A stretch of DNA of 64,000 bases from Betaproteobacteria bacterium. Lineage in GTDB: Bacteria > Pseudomonadota > Gammaproteobacteria > Burkholderiales > Burkholderiaceae_C. Every line of letters starts with the position of its first letter. Within the stretch, counting starts at the first letter, position 1. The notes beneath the pieces are model-generated. The model saw only the letters and a list, made by a program, of their open reading frames with translations. It did no database searches and was not told where the DNA came from. Position numbers and translations under genes: made by a program. Shown here piece by piece: positions 1 through 9,667 of this stretch. The DNA lies in contig RFTU01000003.1 in NCBI GenBank assembly GCA_009923315.1, positions 1 to 64,000 on the forward strand. The letters run 5' to 3'.

Positions 1-542
1 GCGCCCTCGGTTTGGCCGCGGGTGCGGGGGCGTTCTGGTGGCAAAGCCGAGCTCCAGGCGCCGCCGCCCTGGCCCCACCGGCCACCGCCGCCGGTGGTCC
101 CGCAGCGGTCTCCAGCCCTGAGCACCTGGGCGAAGACTTCTGGGCGCTGACCCTGCCCCAGCCCTCGGGCACCGACTTGCAGCTGTCCCATCTGCGCGGT
201 CGGCCACTCGTGATCAATTTCTGGGCCACCTGGTGCCCTCCCTGCGTAAGAGAGATGCCCCTTTTAGACGCTTTTTACGCACAGTACCGCGACAAAGGGC
301 TACAAATGCTTGGAGTTGCCGTGGACGGCCCACAGCCGGTCAGGGCCTTTTTGGCACGCAGCCCGGTTGGGTTCCCGGTGGCCTTGGCCGGCGCAGACGG
401 GTCTGGCCTGGCCCGCGCGTTGGGCAACACGGGCGGCGGCCTGCCTTACACCGTCTTGGCCGACGCCAAGGGGGCCATCGTGCGCCGCCAAATGGGTGAA
501 TTGCAGGCCGCGCAACTGGCGCAGTGGGCCCAAACGCTCTGA
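1..542 (+). CDS. TlpA-family thioredoxin-like protein, 5' end cut by window
   Basis: The reading frame is already open at the first base, so the true start and probably most of an N-terminal signal anchor lie upstream; what is visible begins with a hydrophobic Ala/Gly-rich piece (GLAAGAGAFWW) followed by an Ala/Pro-rich linker. The catalytic thioredoxin motif is WCPPC in the context NFWATWCPPCVREMP, and the cis-proline region is GGGLPYTVL. This fits the TlpA/ResA group of membrane-anchored, outward-facing thiol:disulfide oxidoreductases that reduce periplasmic disulfides, for example in cytochrome c maturation. The client cannot be told from context. Stop codon is TGA, 139 bases before accB. 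Confidence 0.85.
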   Translation, partial: ALGLAAGAGAFWWQSRAPGAAALAPPATAAGGPAAVSSPEHLGEDFWALTLPQPSGTDLQLSHLRGRPLVINFWATWCPPCVREMPLLDAFYAQYRDKGLQMLGVAVDGPQPVRAFLARSPVGFPVALAGADGSGLARALGNTGGGLPYTVLADAKGAIVRRQMGELQAAQLAQWAQTL

Positions 543-680
543 GCCCCGGCGGTGCCCCCCCGGCCTGCGCGTACACTGCGGGCACTTCAAGCGCGCGAAG
601 TTCCCGCCATTTGAAAACAGATCGTCAGCCATTGGAGCCTGATCGCATCACCTTGGCTTCAAAACTGACCCGGAGACTGC

Positions 681-1166
681 ATGGACCTGAGAAAGCTGAA
701 AACACTGATCGACCTCGTGTCGGAGTCCAACATCTCGGAGCTCGAGATCACGGAGGCAGAGGGCAAGGTTCGGATCGTGAAGGCCGGCGCCTCGGCCGCG
801 GCGATGCCCATGGCCCTGGCCGCTCCCACCGTGCCCGAACCCGCGGCGGCACCCTCCCCCGCAGGACCGGCCGCGGCGCCGGCCGCAGGATCGGCGGCCG
901 CTGCACCCGCGCCAGCACCGGCTGAGCTGGCCGGCCATCCCGTCAAGTCGCCCATGGTGGGCACCTTCTACAGGGCCGCCAGCCCCGGTGCCAAGCCCTT
1001 TGCCGAAGTGGGCCAGACGATCAAGGAAGGTGAGCCCATCTGCATCATCGAAGCCATGAAGATCATGAATGAGATTGAGGCCGACAAGAGCGGCACGATC
1101 ACGCAGATCCTGTGCGAAAACGGTCAAGCCGTGGAATTCGGCCAGCCCCTGTTCATCATCGAATAA
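681..1166 (+). CDS. accB: Biotin carboxyl carrier protein of acetyl-CoA carboxylase
   Basis: AccB carries the biotin that is carboxylated by AccC and then passes CO2 to acetyl-CoA, the first step of fatty acid synthesis in the cytoplasm. The 161-residue product has the family layout: an N-terminal helical region ([13 protein letters not shown]), a flexible Ala/Pro linker at about residues 37-85, and a C-terminal biotinyl domain with the motif EAMKIMNEI, whose Lys is biotinylated. A GGAG ribosome-binding site sits just upstream of the ATG. accC follows 33 bases downstream, so the two are almost certainly cotranscribed. Confidence 0.98.
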   Translation: MDLRKLKTLIDLVSESNISELEITEAEGKVRIVKAGASAAAMPMALAAPTVPEPAAAPSPAGPAAAPAAGSAAAAPAPAPAELAGHPVKSPMVGTFYRAASPGAKPFAEVGQTIKEGEPICIIEAMKIMNEIEADKSGTITQILCENGQAVEFGQPLFIIE

Positions 1167-1199
1167 CCGTGAGGTGGGGCCCAAGCGGCTCCATGGGGC

Positions 1200-2549
1200 A
1201 TGTTCAAGAAAATTCTCATTGCCAATCGAGGGGAAATCGCCCTTCGAATCCAACGCGCCTGCAAGGAAATGGGCATCCGCTCGGTCGTGGTGTATTCCGA
1301 AGCCGATCGGGAGGCCAAGTATGTGAAGCTGGCCGATGAGGCGGTGTGCATCGGGCCCGCCCCGTCGGCGCAGAGCTACCTCAACATGCCGGCGATCATC
1401 TCCACCGCCGAGGTGACCGATGCCGAGGCCATACACCCCGGCTATGGCTTCCTGTCGGAAAACGCCGATTTCGCCGAACGCGTGGAAAAAAGCGGCTTTG
1501 TCTTCATCGGGCCAACGCCCGAGAGCATCCGCATCATGGGCGACAAGGTCTCAGCCAAACAGGCCATGATCAAGAGCGGCGTGCCCTGCGTGCCCGGCTC
1601 GCCGGACGCCTTGCCGGAGGACCCCAAGGAAATCATCCGCATCGCCCGCTCGATCGGCTACCCCGTGATCATCAAGGCCGCCGGCGGTGGCGGCGGGCGC
1701 GGCATGCGCGTGGTGCACACCGAAGCGGCCCTGCTGCACGCGGTGCAGACCACCCGCAGCGAAGCCGCAGCGGCCTTTGGCAACCCCGCGGTGTACATGG
1801 AAAAGTTCCTCGAGAACCCTCGCCACATCGAGATCCAGGTGCTGGCCGATGAACACCGCAACGCGGTGTGGCTGGGCGAGCGAGACTGCTCGATGCAGCG
1901 GCGCCATCAGAAGATCATCGAGGAGGCCCCGGCGCCCGGCATCCCGCGCCGTGTGATCGAAAAGATTGGTGACCGCTGCGCAGCGGCCTGCAAGAAGATC
2001 GGCTACCGGGGTGCCGGCACCTTTGAATTCCTTTTTGAAGACGGCGAGTTCTACTTCATCGAAATGAACACCCGGGTGCAGGTGGAGCATCCGGTCACCG
2101 AACTCGTCACCGGGATCGACATCGTGCAGATGCAGATCCGAGTCGCCGCCGGGGAAAAGCTGCCCTTCGCCCAGCGCAACATCGAGATGCGTGGCCACGC
2201 CATCGAATGTCGCATCAACGCGGAGGACCCCTACAAGTTCACGCCCTCACCTGGCCGGATCACGATGTGGCACCCACCGGGGGGCCCGGGGGTGCGCGTG
2301 GACTCTCATGTCTACACCAACTACTTCGTACCGCCCAACTACGACTCGATGATCGGCAAGGTCATCTGCCATGGCGACACGCGCGACCAGGCCCTGGCCC
2401 GCATGCGCACGGCGCTTTCCGAAACCCTGGTGGAGGGCATTCAGACCAATGTCCCGCTGCACCGGGAACTGATGGCCGATGCGAAGTTCATCGAAGGGGG
2501 CACCAGCATTCACTACCTGGAGCACTGGCTCAACGGCCACCGGCGCTGA
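1200..2549 (+). CDS. accC: Biotin carboxylase subunit of acetyl-CoA carboxylase
   Basis: This ATP-grasp enzyme carboxylates the biotin on AccB using bicarbonate and ATP. The 449-residue length is normal. Visible landmarks are the N-terminal start [15 protein letters not shown], the glycine-rich ATP loop [12 protein letters not shown], the [12 protein letters not shown] segment and the catalytic-site stretch [16 protein letters not shown]. It lies directly after accB with the same direction and spacing typical of the accBC operon; prmA follows after 21 bases and may be cotranscribed. Confidence 0.98.
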   Translation: MFKKILIANRGEIALRIQRACKEMGIRSVVVYSEADREAKYVKLADEAVCIGPAPSAQSYLNMPAIISTAEVTDAEAIHPGYGFLSENADFAERVEKSGFVFIGPTPESIRIMGDKVSAKQAMIKSGVPCVPGSPDALPEDPKEIIRIARSIGYPVIIKAAGGGGGRGMRVVHTEAALLHAVQTTRSEAAAAFGNPAVYMEKFLENPRHIEIQVLADEHRNAVWLGERDCSMQRRHQKIIEEAPAPGIPRRVIEKIGDRCAAACKKIGYRGAGTFEFLFEDGEFYFIEMNTRVQVEHPVTELVTGIDIVQMQIRVAAGEKLPFAQRNIEMRGHAIECRINAEDPYKFTPSPGRITMWHPPGGPGVRVDSHVYTNYFVPPNYDSMIGKVICHGDTRDQALARMRTALSETLVEGIQTNVPLHRELMADAKFIEGGTSIHYLEHWLNGHRR

Positions 2550-2570
2550 GCCAGCGCCCGTCCATCGATC

Positions 2571-3503
2571 ATGGCCCTGTCCGAACTTGTGCTGCACGCG
2601 CCGGCGCATCTGGTGGAAGATGTGTCCGACGCGTTGGTGGATCAACTCGACGCGGTGTCGGTTTCGGTAGAAGACGCCGACGCCCACACCGATGCGGAGC
2701 AGGCTTTGTTTGGTGAACCCGGCATGCCCGCGCCCTCGGGAGCTTGGAACCGTTCGGTCCTCAGGGCGGCGTTCGAAACCGAAGAGGCCGCCACCCAGGC
2801 CGCCACCGTGCTCTTGGCACAGGATTGGACGGCCGGCATCCGCATAAAGGCCATCCAACCGGTCCCCGAAGAGGATTGGGTGCGCTTGACGCAAGCTCAA
2901 TTCGAACCGGTTTCGATTACCGAGTCCTTTTGGGTCGTTCCCTCTTGGCACGAACCGCCCGCGCAGGCGCAGCAGGTGATGCGCCTGGACCCAGGCATGG
3001 CCTTCGGCACCGGCACGCACCCCACCACGCGGATGTGCCTGAGATGGATCGCCACCCGCAGCGCCTTGGTGCAATCTGCTTGGTCTCGGGTGCTGGACTA
3101 TGGATGTGGGTCCGGCATTCTGGCCATTGGTGCCGGCCTGTGCGGCGCCCGCGGGATCGACGCGGTAGACATTGACCCCGCGGCCGTGCAGGCCACGCAG
3201 GCCAACGCGCGCGCCAACGGCATCACGTTGAACGCTGCCCTGCCGGATGCGGCGCAGGGCGAGTACGCCTTGGTGGTGGCCAACATCCTGGCCACTCCGC
3301 TGAAGTTGCTGGCGCCGCTGCTGTGCCGTCATGTGCAGCCCGGCGGACACCTGGTCATGGCCGGGATCTTGGCGCGGCAGGCCCAGGAGTTGAAGGACGC
3401 CTACGCTCCATGGCTGAACCTGCAGGTCAGCGACGAAGAGGACGGCTGGATCCTGATGACCGCGCAGCACGCGAAGGCGCCGACTCTTCACCCCATGGCA
3501 TGA
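2571..3503 (+). CDS. prmA: Ribosomal protein L11 methyltransferase
   Basis: PrmA trimethylates several amino groups of ribosomal protein L11 using S-adenosylmethionine. The 310-residue protein has an N-terminal substrate-recognition domain and a C-terminal class I methyltransferase domain with SAM motif I (LDYGCGSGILAIGA), the acidic post-motif (DIDPAAV) and the family motif VVANILATPL in place of NPPY. The GTGTHPTTRMCL segment is also characteristic. Following accC closely and preceding the zinc-ribbon gene by 7 bases, it sits in a plus-strand run of likely cotranscribed genes, as in other Burkholderiales. Confidence 0.97.
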   Translation: MALSELVLHAPAHLVEDVSDALVDQLDAVSVSVEDADAHTDAEQALFGEPGMPAPSGAWNRSVLRAAFETEEAATQAATVLLAQDWTAGIRIKAIQPVPEEDWVRLTQAQFEPVSITESFWVVPSWHEPPAQAQQVMRLDPGMAFGTGTHPTTRMCLRWIATRSALVQSAWSRVLDYGCGSGILAIGAGLCGARGIDAVDIDPAAVQATQANARANGITLNAALPDAAQGEYALVVANILATPLKLLAPLLCRHVQPGGHLVMAGILARQAQELKDAYAPWLNLQVSDEEDGWILMTAQHAKAPTLHPMA

Positions 3504-3510
3504 TTCCCGG

Positions 3511-4332
3511 ATGAGCCTGGCCGCCCGTTGTCCCCATTGCCAAACCGTCTTTCGCATCACCGGCACGCAGTTGGCCGCAGCCCAGGGGTGGGTTCGATGC
3601 GGTGGATGCTCCAACGTGTTCGACGCCGCCGCCCATCTGGCCACGACCAGCGGCCAGCCCCTGGAGGTGCCGACCGTCCAAGCAGCCGAGCGCGCTGGCG
3701 GTGCCGCCCCGGTCCTTCAGGCGATGCCCGATATCGACCTGGAACTGCCCGACCTGGGCGCCCTGAAGCAACCGACTGAGCCGGCGCCCACGGCGCCAAC
3801 GGCAGCTTCGGCGGCTTCGGCCGCTTCAGGCACCGTGCCGCAAGGCCCATCCAAGCCGCGCCCCTCGGCGCTTCCTGGTGTGCTGGCGATCGTGGGCTTG
3901 TGCATCACCCTCGTGGCCCTGACCGCCTATGCCGCGCGCGGCCCCATCGCCTACACATGGCCCCAACTGCGACCCTGGGTGCTTCAATTCTGCGGCAGCG
4001 TTGGCTGCCAACTGCCGGCCATCCGAAAGATCGACGCGGTCAAGCTGCAGGGCAGCAGCCTGTCGCAGGACGATGTCAGTGGCCACCACCGCCTGCGCGT
4101 GCAATTGCACAACACCGAGGACGCGCCGGTGCTCATGCCCGCCCTTGACGTGGCGCTGGTCGACGCCCAAGGTGAGGTGATGGCCCGGCGCATGATCGAC
4201 CCGATGGAGCTTCAACCGTCAATGTTGCAGTTGGCCCCCGGTGCCGAAGTGGCCGTGTCGATCACCCTGGACCTGCGCGCATTGGACTCAGCTGCCATTG
4301 CCAGCTTTAGCGTCTCCACCTTCTACCCCTGA
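3511..4332 (+). CDS. Zinc-ribbon and DUF3426 domain protein
   Basis: The 273-residue protein opens with an MJ0042-type zinc ribbon (CPHCQTVFRI ... GWVRCGGCSNVFDA, two CxxC knuckles), then a low-complexity Pro/Ala linker, one transmembrane helix at about residues 113-133 (GVLAIVGLCITLVALTAYAA) and a C-terminal DUF3426 domain. It is a single-pass inner-membrane protein with the zinc ribbon on the cytoplasmic side. Its role is not known; the family commonly sits next to prmA in betaproteobacteria, as here. Confidence 0.9.
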   Translation: MSLAARCPHCQTVFRITGTQLAAAQGWVRCGGCSNVFDAAAHLATTSGQPLEVPTVQAAERAGGAAPVLQAMPDIDLELPDLGALKQPTEPAPTAPTAASAASAASGTVPQGPSKPRPSALPGVLAIVGLCITLVALTAYAARGPIAYTWPQLRPWVLQFCGSVGCQLPAIRKIDAVKLQGSSLSQDDVSGHHRLRVQLHNTEDAPVLMPALDVALVDAQGEVMARRMIDPMELQPSMLQLAPGAEVAVSITLDLRALDSAAIASFSVSTFYP

Positions 4333-4387
4333 TCGATGCAGGCCGTCCACTGCATCCCCGAACCGAATCTCAATACGGAGCACCGCC

Positions 4388-5299
4388 ATGCCTGCGCTGA
4401 TCTGCGGATCCTTGGCCTTTGACACCATCACCAATTTCCATGGTCGCTTTGCACAGCAGATCATGCCCGAACAGGTGCACATCCTGAATGTGTCCTTTCT
4501 CGTGCCCACGCTGCGCCGCGAATACGGTGGTTGTGCCGGCAACATCGCCTACACCCATCGTGCCTTGGGCGGCGAGCCGATCGTCATGGCCGCGCTGGGT
4601 TCTGACGGTCACGACTACCGGGCCCGGTTGGAAGGATGGGGGCTGGACTTGAGTTGCGTGCGCAGCATCGAACACAACTACACCGCGCAAGCGATCATCA
4701 TCACCGACGAGTCCAACAACCAGATCACCGCCTTTCACCCCGGGGCCATGGGTGAAGCCCATCTGACACCCGTGCCCGTCGACCGCGGGGACATCCGACT
4801 GGGCATCATCGCGCCCGATGGGCGCGATGCGATGATGGTCCACGCCCAACAACTGCACGATGCGGGCATCCCCTTCATCTTCGACCCGGGCCAGGGGCTG
4901 CCCATGTTCAATGGCGACGAACTGAAGGCTTTTGTGCAGAAAGCCACCTGGGTCGCGGTCAACGACTACGAGGCCCGCATGCTGACCGAACGCACTGGCC
5001 ACAGCATTGAGGCCTTGTCGCGCTCCCACCTGCGCGGCGTCGTGGTGACCCTGGGTGCCGAGGGCTGCGAAGTGTGGGTGCAGGGCGAGCGCACCCATGT
5101 GCCGGGTCATCAGGCCGCGGCCATCGTCGACCCCACCGGTTGCGGAGACGCCTTCCGGGCGGCGCTGCTCTACGGTCTGGAGCGGGACTGGCCGCTGCAG
5201 CGCTGCGTCGAATTGGGCAACCGCATTGGCGCCATCAAGATTGCGCACCGCGGAGGTCAGAACCACCCGGTGGATCGCGTCGCGCTGGGCTTGAGTTGA
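4388..5299 (+). CDS. PfkB-family carbohydrate/nucleoside kinase
   Basis: A 303-residue ribokinase-fold kinase. The chosen ATG begins MPALICGSLAFDTIT, the usual family start with a glycine-containing first strand; the open frame upstream is unrelated. The N-terminal GG motif appears in YGGCAGNIAY and the C-terminal PfkB signature, including the catalytic Asp and anion hole, is DPTGCGDAFRAALLYG. The family includes adenosine kinase, ribokinase and fructokinase; the sequence resembles the betaproteobacterial group often annotated as adenosine kinase, but the substrate is not fixed by what can be seen. It lies between the DUF3426 gene and the convergent tdk gene. Confidence 0.88.
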   Translation: MPALICGSLAFDTITNFHGRFAQQIMPEQVHILNVSFLVPTLRREYGGCAGNIAYTHRALGGEPIVMAALGSDGHDYRARLEGWGLDLSCVRSIEHNYTAQAIIITDESNNQITAFHPGAMGEAHLTPVPVDRGDIRLGIIAPDGRDAMMVHAQQLHDAGIPFIFDPGQGLPMFNGDELKAFVQKATWVAVNDYEARMLTERTGHSIEALSRSHLRGVVVTLGAEGCEVWVQGERTHVPGHQAAAIVDPTGCGDAFRAALLYGLERDWPLQRCVELGNRIGAIKIAHRGGQNHPVDRVALGLS

Positions 5300-5360
5300 C
5301 GCGCGGCGACACCGGCACGGCCGTGAATCCGGCGCCCCCGGGCTCGCCGGTGGACGACGC

Positions 5361-5957
5361 TCAGCCGAACAGGCCGGGTGCCTGCTCCGGCCCCACACCG
5401 TCATCGGAATAGAAGCAGGTGGGGCACACGGCGCGGTAGCGCTCGTTGCCGCCGATTTCCACCTGCTCACCTTCGAGCACCCGACGGCCGCGATCGTCGA
5501 TGCGCATGTTCATGGACGCCTTTCGGCCGCAGGCGCAAATCGTCTTCATCTCCTCCAGGTCATCGGCCAGCGTCAGCAGGGTAATGGCACCCGGGAACCC
5601 GTCGCCTCGAAAGTCGCTGCGCAGTCCGAAGCAGATCACCGGCACATCGTCGCGGTGGGCCATGCGGTGCAACTGACGCACCTGTTCAGGGCTGAGGAAC
5701 TGGGCCTCATCGATCAGGACACAGGCCACGCCGGCGGGCAAACCAGCGCGGCTGAAGGTGGTGTGCGCACCGAACGTGTCCACGGTCTTGTGCAGCCCCA
5801 GTCGTGAGCCGATCACGCCACTGCCGCTTCGGTCATCGTGAGCGGCTGTGAACAGGACCACCTTCATGCCCCGTTCGCCGTAGTTGTAGGCCGCTTGCAG
5901 CAAGGCGGTCGACTTGCCCGCGTTCATCGCGGCATAGCGGAAATAGAGCTTGGCCAT
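5361..5957 (-). CDS. tdk: Thymidine kinase (type II)
   Basis: Phosphorylates thymidine to dTMP in the pyrimidine salvage pathway. The 198-residue product begins MAKLYFRYAAMNAGKST, where NAGKST is the P-loop, followed by the DEAQF motif (catalytic base region) and two zinc-binding cysteine pairs, CACG near residue 150 and CPTC near the C terminus. The upstream in-frame extension lacks any similarity to the family, so the start beginning MAKLYF is preferred. It lies 10 bases downstream of the lipase gene on the same strand and the two are likely cotranscribed. Confidence 0.97.
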   Translation of the reverse strand: MAKLYFRYAAMNAGKSTALLQAAYNYGERGMKVVLFTAAHDDRSGSGVIGSRLGLHKTVDTFGAHTTFSRAGLPAGVACVLIDEAQFLSPEQVRQLHRMAHRDDVPVICFGLRSDFRGDGFPGAITLLTLADDLEEMKTICACGRKASMNMRIDDRGRRVLEGEQVEIGGNERYRAVCPTCFYSDDGVGPEQAPGLFG

Positions 5958-5967
5958 GACCCGACGA

Positions 5968-6951
5968 CTATAGCGATCTGCAGGCCGCGTCCGCGTGAGC
6001 GTCCCCCAGGGCACCGCCCGGTGCGGTTCGGGTGAGCACGTCGGCCAGGACAATCGGGGCGTGGGCCAGGGCCACATGCGGGCGACCCTGCACCGCTCGG
6101 TTGTCTGCCCCCGGCAAGGTGGCGGTGCTCGCAGGGAACACGATGTTGTCGCACACACTCCAGTAGCAGGTAAAGCGTGCACGGCGGGCAGCCGACTCGC
6201 GCTCAGCCAGGCTCATGATGAAAGGGCTGAGCAACTGCATCTGCGTGCCCGCCTCCGAGCGCGCCATCATCGCCAGCGCCGTCCCGTGGTGGGGGGAGCC
6301 GATGGTGATCACCTCGTGCTGCACGGCCAGGTCTTCCGGCTGCAAGGCCAACCAGCTGCGGATCGCCAGACCGCCCATGCTGTGGCCGACCAGCAATGGC
6401 GGCACACCGGTGGCCGCCATCATGCGGTCCCAGGCCTCCTGCAGGCCCAGGGCCTGCACGGCGATGTCCGCGGTAGGCGGCTCCATCGTCACCGCCACAT
6501 GCGGCACGCCCGCGGCGCGCAGACGCTTCATCCACGGGTTCCAGAAACCCCGATTGCACGCGAAGCCGTGCACCAAGAGCACGCCCCGACGGCCTCGTGC
6601 TGGGCGGGGCAGGTGGTCGGGCCATCGCCGGTAGGCCCAGGGTTGGCGCCAGCCAAAGGTCTGCACCGAGGCCCACAGCTCCTGCAGCCAAGCACGCGAC
6701 CAAACGGTCCAACCCGGAAACGGCTCCGGCGCGCAAGCCGACTGGCCCAGGGGGCGACGTGCACCATCGCGACGGGCCGCCCAGGCGGCCCACATCAGCT
6801 CCAGGCCCAGGATGGGCGCCTGGGGCAACAGCAAGACCAAGGCCCAAAGGGCATGACCACCCAGCCCCACGTGCAGGCACCAACCGGCCCAGCCCAGGGC
6901 CAGAAACACCAGGGTCAGGGACAGGCCTTGCTGCAGCCGTGCCATGCTCAT
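5968..6951 (-). CDS. Membrane-anchored alpha/beta hydrolase, lipase-like
   Basis: The 327-residue protein begins with two hydrophobic segments (about residues 10-30 and 33-55), then carries an alpha/beta hydrolase domain. GVLLVHGFACNRGFWNPW supplies the oxyanion region, GHSMGG contains the nucleophile Ser, and SPHHGT is typical of triacylglycerol lipases such as the LipA/EstA-like group. The acid and His are likely in the C-terminal third (for example in RPHVALAHAPIV). It is probably an inner-membrane-bound lipase or esterase with unknown substrate, upstream of tdk in a two-gene unit. Confidence 0.8.
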   Translation of the reverse strand: MSMARLQQGLSLTLVFLALGWAGWCLHVGLGGHALWALVLLLPQAPILGLELMWAAWAARRDGARRPLGQSACAPEPFPGWTVWSRAWLQELWASVQTFGWRQPWAYRRWPDHLPRPARGRRGVLLVHGFACNRGFWNPWMKRLRAAGVPHVAVTMEPPTADIAVQALGLQEAWDRMMAATGVPPLLVGHSMGGLAIRSWLALQPEDLAVQHEVITIGSPHHGTALAMMARSEAGTQMQLLSPFIMSLAERESAARRARFTCYWSVCDNIVFPASTATLPGADNRAVQGRPHVALAHAPIVLADVLTRTAPGGALGDAHADAACRSL

Positions 6952-7018
6952 GGACCGATTCTCTCAGGGCCCCGGGGCGCGCTCTGGACGACGCCCCCAA
7001 CCGAGCACACCGCCCTGG

Positions 7019-8509
7019 TCAGGTTCCGCAGAAGGTACGGTGACTCGCCGCCACATCGGGTGGCGCAGGCTCGCCGTAAGGCTGTAGAGCCTCATCTTCG
7101 CTCCAGGGGCGGCGCACCGCGTCCAACAAGTCTCGGAAGGCTCGCAGGTCACCCTCATCGCTGGCCGAGGCCAGGGCCGCCTCCACCTGATGGTTGCGCG
7201 CAATGACGAAGGGGTTGGAGCGCTCAAGCAATTCCGCATCGATGACAAAGCCGCTCGACCGCGCCTGCGCTTGCCAACGGTCCACCCATTCCGACGCAGC
7301 CCTGGCACCGGCCCCGAAACGATCGAACAAGCGCTGGGGGCGAGCCTGCACCACATCCAAAAGGCCTCTCCAGCCCAGGGTGTGATCCACACGGTGTGCC
7401 TGCAACAGCGCTTGCCAAGCCTTGGCCAATTCGCTGGCCGCAGCAGGCTCCAGACGGTCAGCCGCCGGCCACCCCAACTTGCATCGCCACACCTGGGCCA
7501 TGGCCTCTTCAAACACCGTACTGAAGGCCTGAACGGCCGCCCGCGCGGCGTCCAAGCGGTGCGCCTCATCGCCGACCATCAACGGCAACAGGGCCTCGGC
7601 CAACCGGGCCAGGTTCCACTGCGCCATGGCCGGCTGCCGGCCATAGGCATAGCGCCCATGATGGTCGATCGAGCTGTACACCGTGGCCGGATCGTGTGCC
7701 TCCATGAAGGCGCAAGGACCAAAGTCGATGCTCTGGCCCGACAGGCTCATGTTGTCGGTGTTCATCACGCCATGGATAAAGCCCACGCCCATCCACTGCG
7801 CCACCAATTGCGCCTGGCGCTGCACCACCGACATCAACAAGGCCAGCGCCGTGTCACCCTGCGCGCGGTCTTGCAGCGCGGCATCGGGCGGATGCCGTTG
7901 CACCGTGTAGTCCAGCAGGCGCTGCAAGCCCTGGAGGTCTTCACGGGCTGCAAAGTATTCGAAGGTGCCCACCCGCAGGTGGCTGTGGGCCACGCGCGTC
8001 AGGATCGCGCCGGGCAAGGCCCGCTCCCGCGACACCCATTCGCCGCTGGCCACCACTGCCAGGGCCCGCGTACTGGGAATCCCCATCGCGTGGAGCGATT
8101 CGCTGATCAGCACTTCGCGCAGCATCGGACCGACCGCTGCCTTGCCATCGCCACCCCGGGCAAAGGGCGTGCGGCCCGAACCCTTGAGGGCGATGTCCAC
8201 GCGTTGTCCGAGGCGGTCGATCAGTTCACCCAGCAGCAACGCACGGCCATCACCGAGTTGCGCAGAGAACCCGCCGAACTGGTGACCCGCATAGGCCTGG
8301 GCCACGGGCTGGGCGCCCTCAGGCACCTCAACCCCGCCGAACACCGCCTCTCGCCGGGCTTGATCCCACTGTTGGAATTCGGCGCTCAGCGAGTCCGCAA
8401 GCCACGGGTTCCAAAACAATTCGCGCGGCCTGGGTGATGGGCTGGGCGGCCAGCTCACACAGGCGTGGGGCAATTGACGGGCGTAGCTGTTGTCGAAATG
8501 CAATGACAC
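7019..8509 (-). CDS. selO: SelO-family protein adenylyltransferase (YdiU)
   Basis: SelO is a pseudokinase-fold enzyme that transfers AMP to Ser/Thr/Tyr of target proteins and is tied to redox homeostasis. The 496-residue protein has the family hallmarks: YAGHQFGGF near residue 70, LKGSGRTPFARGGDG, the catalytic loop HGVMNTDN and the DFG-like metal motif IDFGPCAFMEAHD. It ends in TFCGT, the usual C-terminal cysteine signature of bacterial members. It is a monocistronic minus-strand gene, divergent from the aldo/keto reductase. Confidence 0.95.
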   Translation of the reverse strand: MSLHFDNSYARQLPHACVSWPPSPSPRPRELFWNPWLADSLSAEFQQWDQARREAVFGGVEVPEGAQPVAQAYAGHQFGGFSAQLGDGRALLLGELIDRLGQRVDIALKGSGRTPFARGGDGKAAVGPMLREVLISESLHAMGIPSTRALAVVASGEWVSRERALPGAILTRVAHSHLRVGTFEYFAAREDLQGLQRLLDYTVQRHPPDAALQDRAQGDTALALLMSVVQRQAQLVAQWMGVGFIHGVMNTDNMSLSGQSIDFGPCAFMEAHDPATVYSSIDHHGRYAYGRQPAMAQWNLARLAEALLPLMVGDEAHRLDAARAAVQAFSTVFEEAMAQVWRCKLGWPAADRLEPAAASELAKAWQALLQAHRVDHTLGWRGLLDVVQARPQRLFDRFGAGARAASEWVDRWQAQARSSGFVIDAELLERSNPFVIARNHQVEAALASASDEGDLRAFRDLLDAVRRPWSEDEALQPYGEPAPPDVAASHRTFCGT

Positions 8510-8587
8510 GGGAAAACCCAGGCTGAGCCCGCCCGGATCGCGGGCGAGAGTGCATGATTATGGGTGTGTGCCACGGCAACCGACCTG

Positions 8588-9463
8588 ATGAACCACAGCC
8601 CCCTTTCTCCCATCGTGGCCGGCGTCTGGCGCATGGCCGACTGGAACTGGACGGCCCAGCAGCGACTGCGTTGGATCGAACAGTGTCTGGAACTGGGTAT
8701 CACCAGTTTCGATCACGCCGACATTTACGGCGGCTACACGGTCGAAGATCTGTTCGGGCAAGCGTTGGCCTTGTCGCCCGGGCTTCGTCAACGCCTGCAG
8801 ATCGTCACCAAGTGCGGCATCCAGCTCGTCCATCCTCAACGCCCCACACAAGCGGTGAAGTCCTACGACACCTCAGCGGCTCATGTGGTGGCGTCGGTGG
8901 AGAACTCGCTGCGGGCGCTGCGCACCGACCATCTCGACCTGCTGCTGATTCACCGGCCCGATGCGCTGATGGACCCAGACGAGCTGGCCGATACCTTTCA
9001 AAGGCTCCATCAATCGGGCAAAGTGAAAGGTTTCGGGGCTTCAAACCATTCCCCCTCGCAATTCGCCCTGCTTCATCACCGCCACCCCTTGCTCACCCAC
9101 CAGGTTGAGCTCTCGCCGCTGCAGATGAAGGCGCTGTCCGATGGCACGCTGGACCAGTGCCTGGACCTGGGCATTCGGCCGATGATCTGGTCGCCCCTGG
9201 GCGGCGGCCGGCTCTTCACCTCACAGGACGAACAGGCCACTCGCATCCGCTCGGTGCTGACCCGGCTAGCCGATTGGTATGGAGTGGCGCCTGCCACCGT
9301 CGCCTTGGCGTGGGTGATGCGTCATCCCAGTGGCCCCATCCCCATCACCGGAAGCCACCGGGTACAGGCCCTGCACGAGGCAGTGGCCGCGCTGGGTGTC
9401 AAGCTGGAGGCCCAGCATTGGTACGAGGTGTGGCAGGCCAGCATGGGGCATGCCGTGCCTTGA
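8588..9463 (+). CDS. Aldo/keto reductase, YdhF-like
   Basis: A 291-residue NADPH-dependent oxidoreductase of the aldo/keto reductase superfamily. The catalytic tetrad is visible as Asp/Tyr in FDHADIYGGY, Lys in VTKCGI and His in LLIHRPD; the C-terminal cofactor segment is PIPITGSHRVQAL. The pattern GVWRMADWNW near the N terminus matches the E. coli YdhF branch. The ATG start giving MNHSPLSPIVAG is preferred over an in-frame GTG 24 bases upstream because it matches the family start. Physiological substrate unknown. It is divergent from selO. Confidence 0.9.
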   Translation: MNHSPLSPIVAGVWRMADWNWTAQQRLRWIEQCLELGITSFDHADIYGGYTVEDLFGQALALSPGLRQRLQIVTKCGIQLVHPQRPTQAVKSYDTSAAHVVASVENSLRALRTDHLDLLLIHRPDALMDPDELADTFQRLHQSGKVKGFGASNHSPSQFALLHHRHPLLTHQVELSPLQMKALSDGTLDQCLDLGIRPMIWSPLGGGRLFTSQDEQATRIRSVLTRLADWYGVAPATVALAWVMRHPSGPIPITGSHRVQALHEAVAALGVKLEAQHWYEVWQASMGHAVP

Positions 9464-9667
9464 AGAGGCCCCGTCAGAGCCGCCGCAGCCCTCGGGCACG
9501 CGGCGCGGCTGCATAGCCCCCACACGTTCTCGATCCGCGACGAGGGGCAGGTGTTGCCGCATCCGGTTGAACCAAACGACTGGGATGCCGTCACCCGCCT
9601 TCGGCTGCTCACTTAAGTTTACGAAAGAGACAGATTTGGAGAGGCTGCAAGACCTAGACTTCCGGGT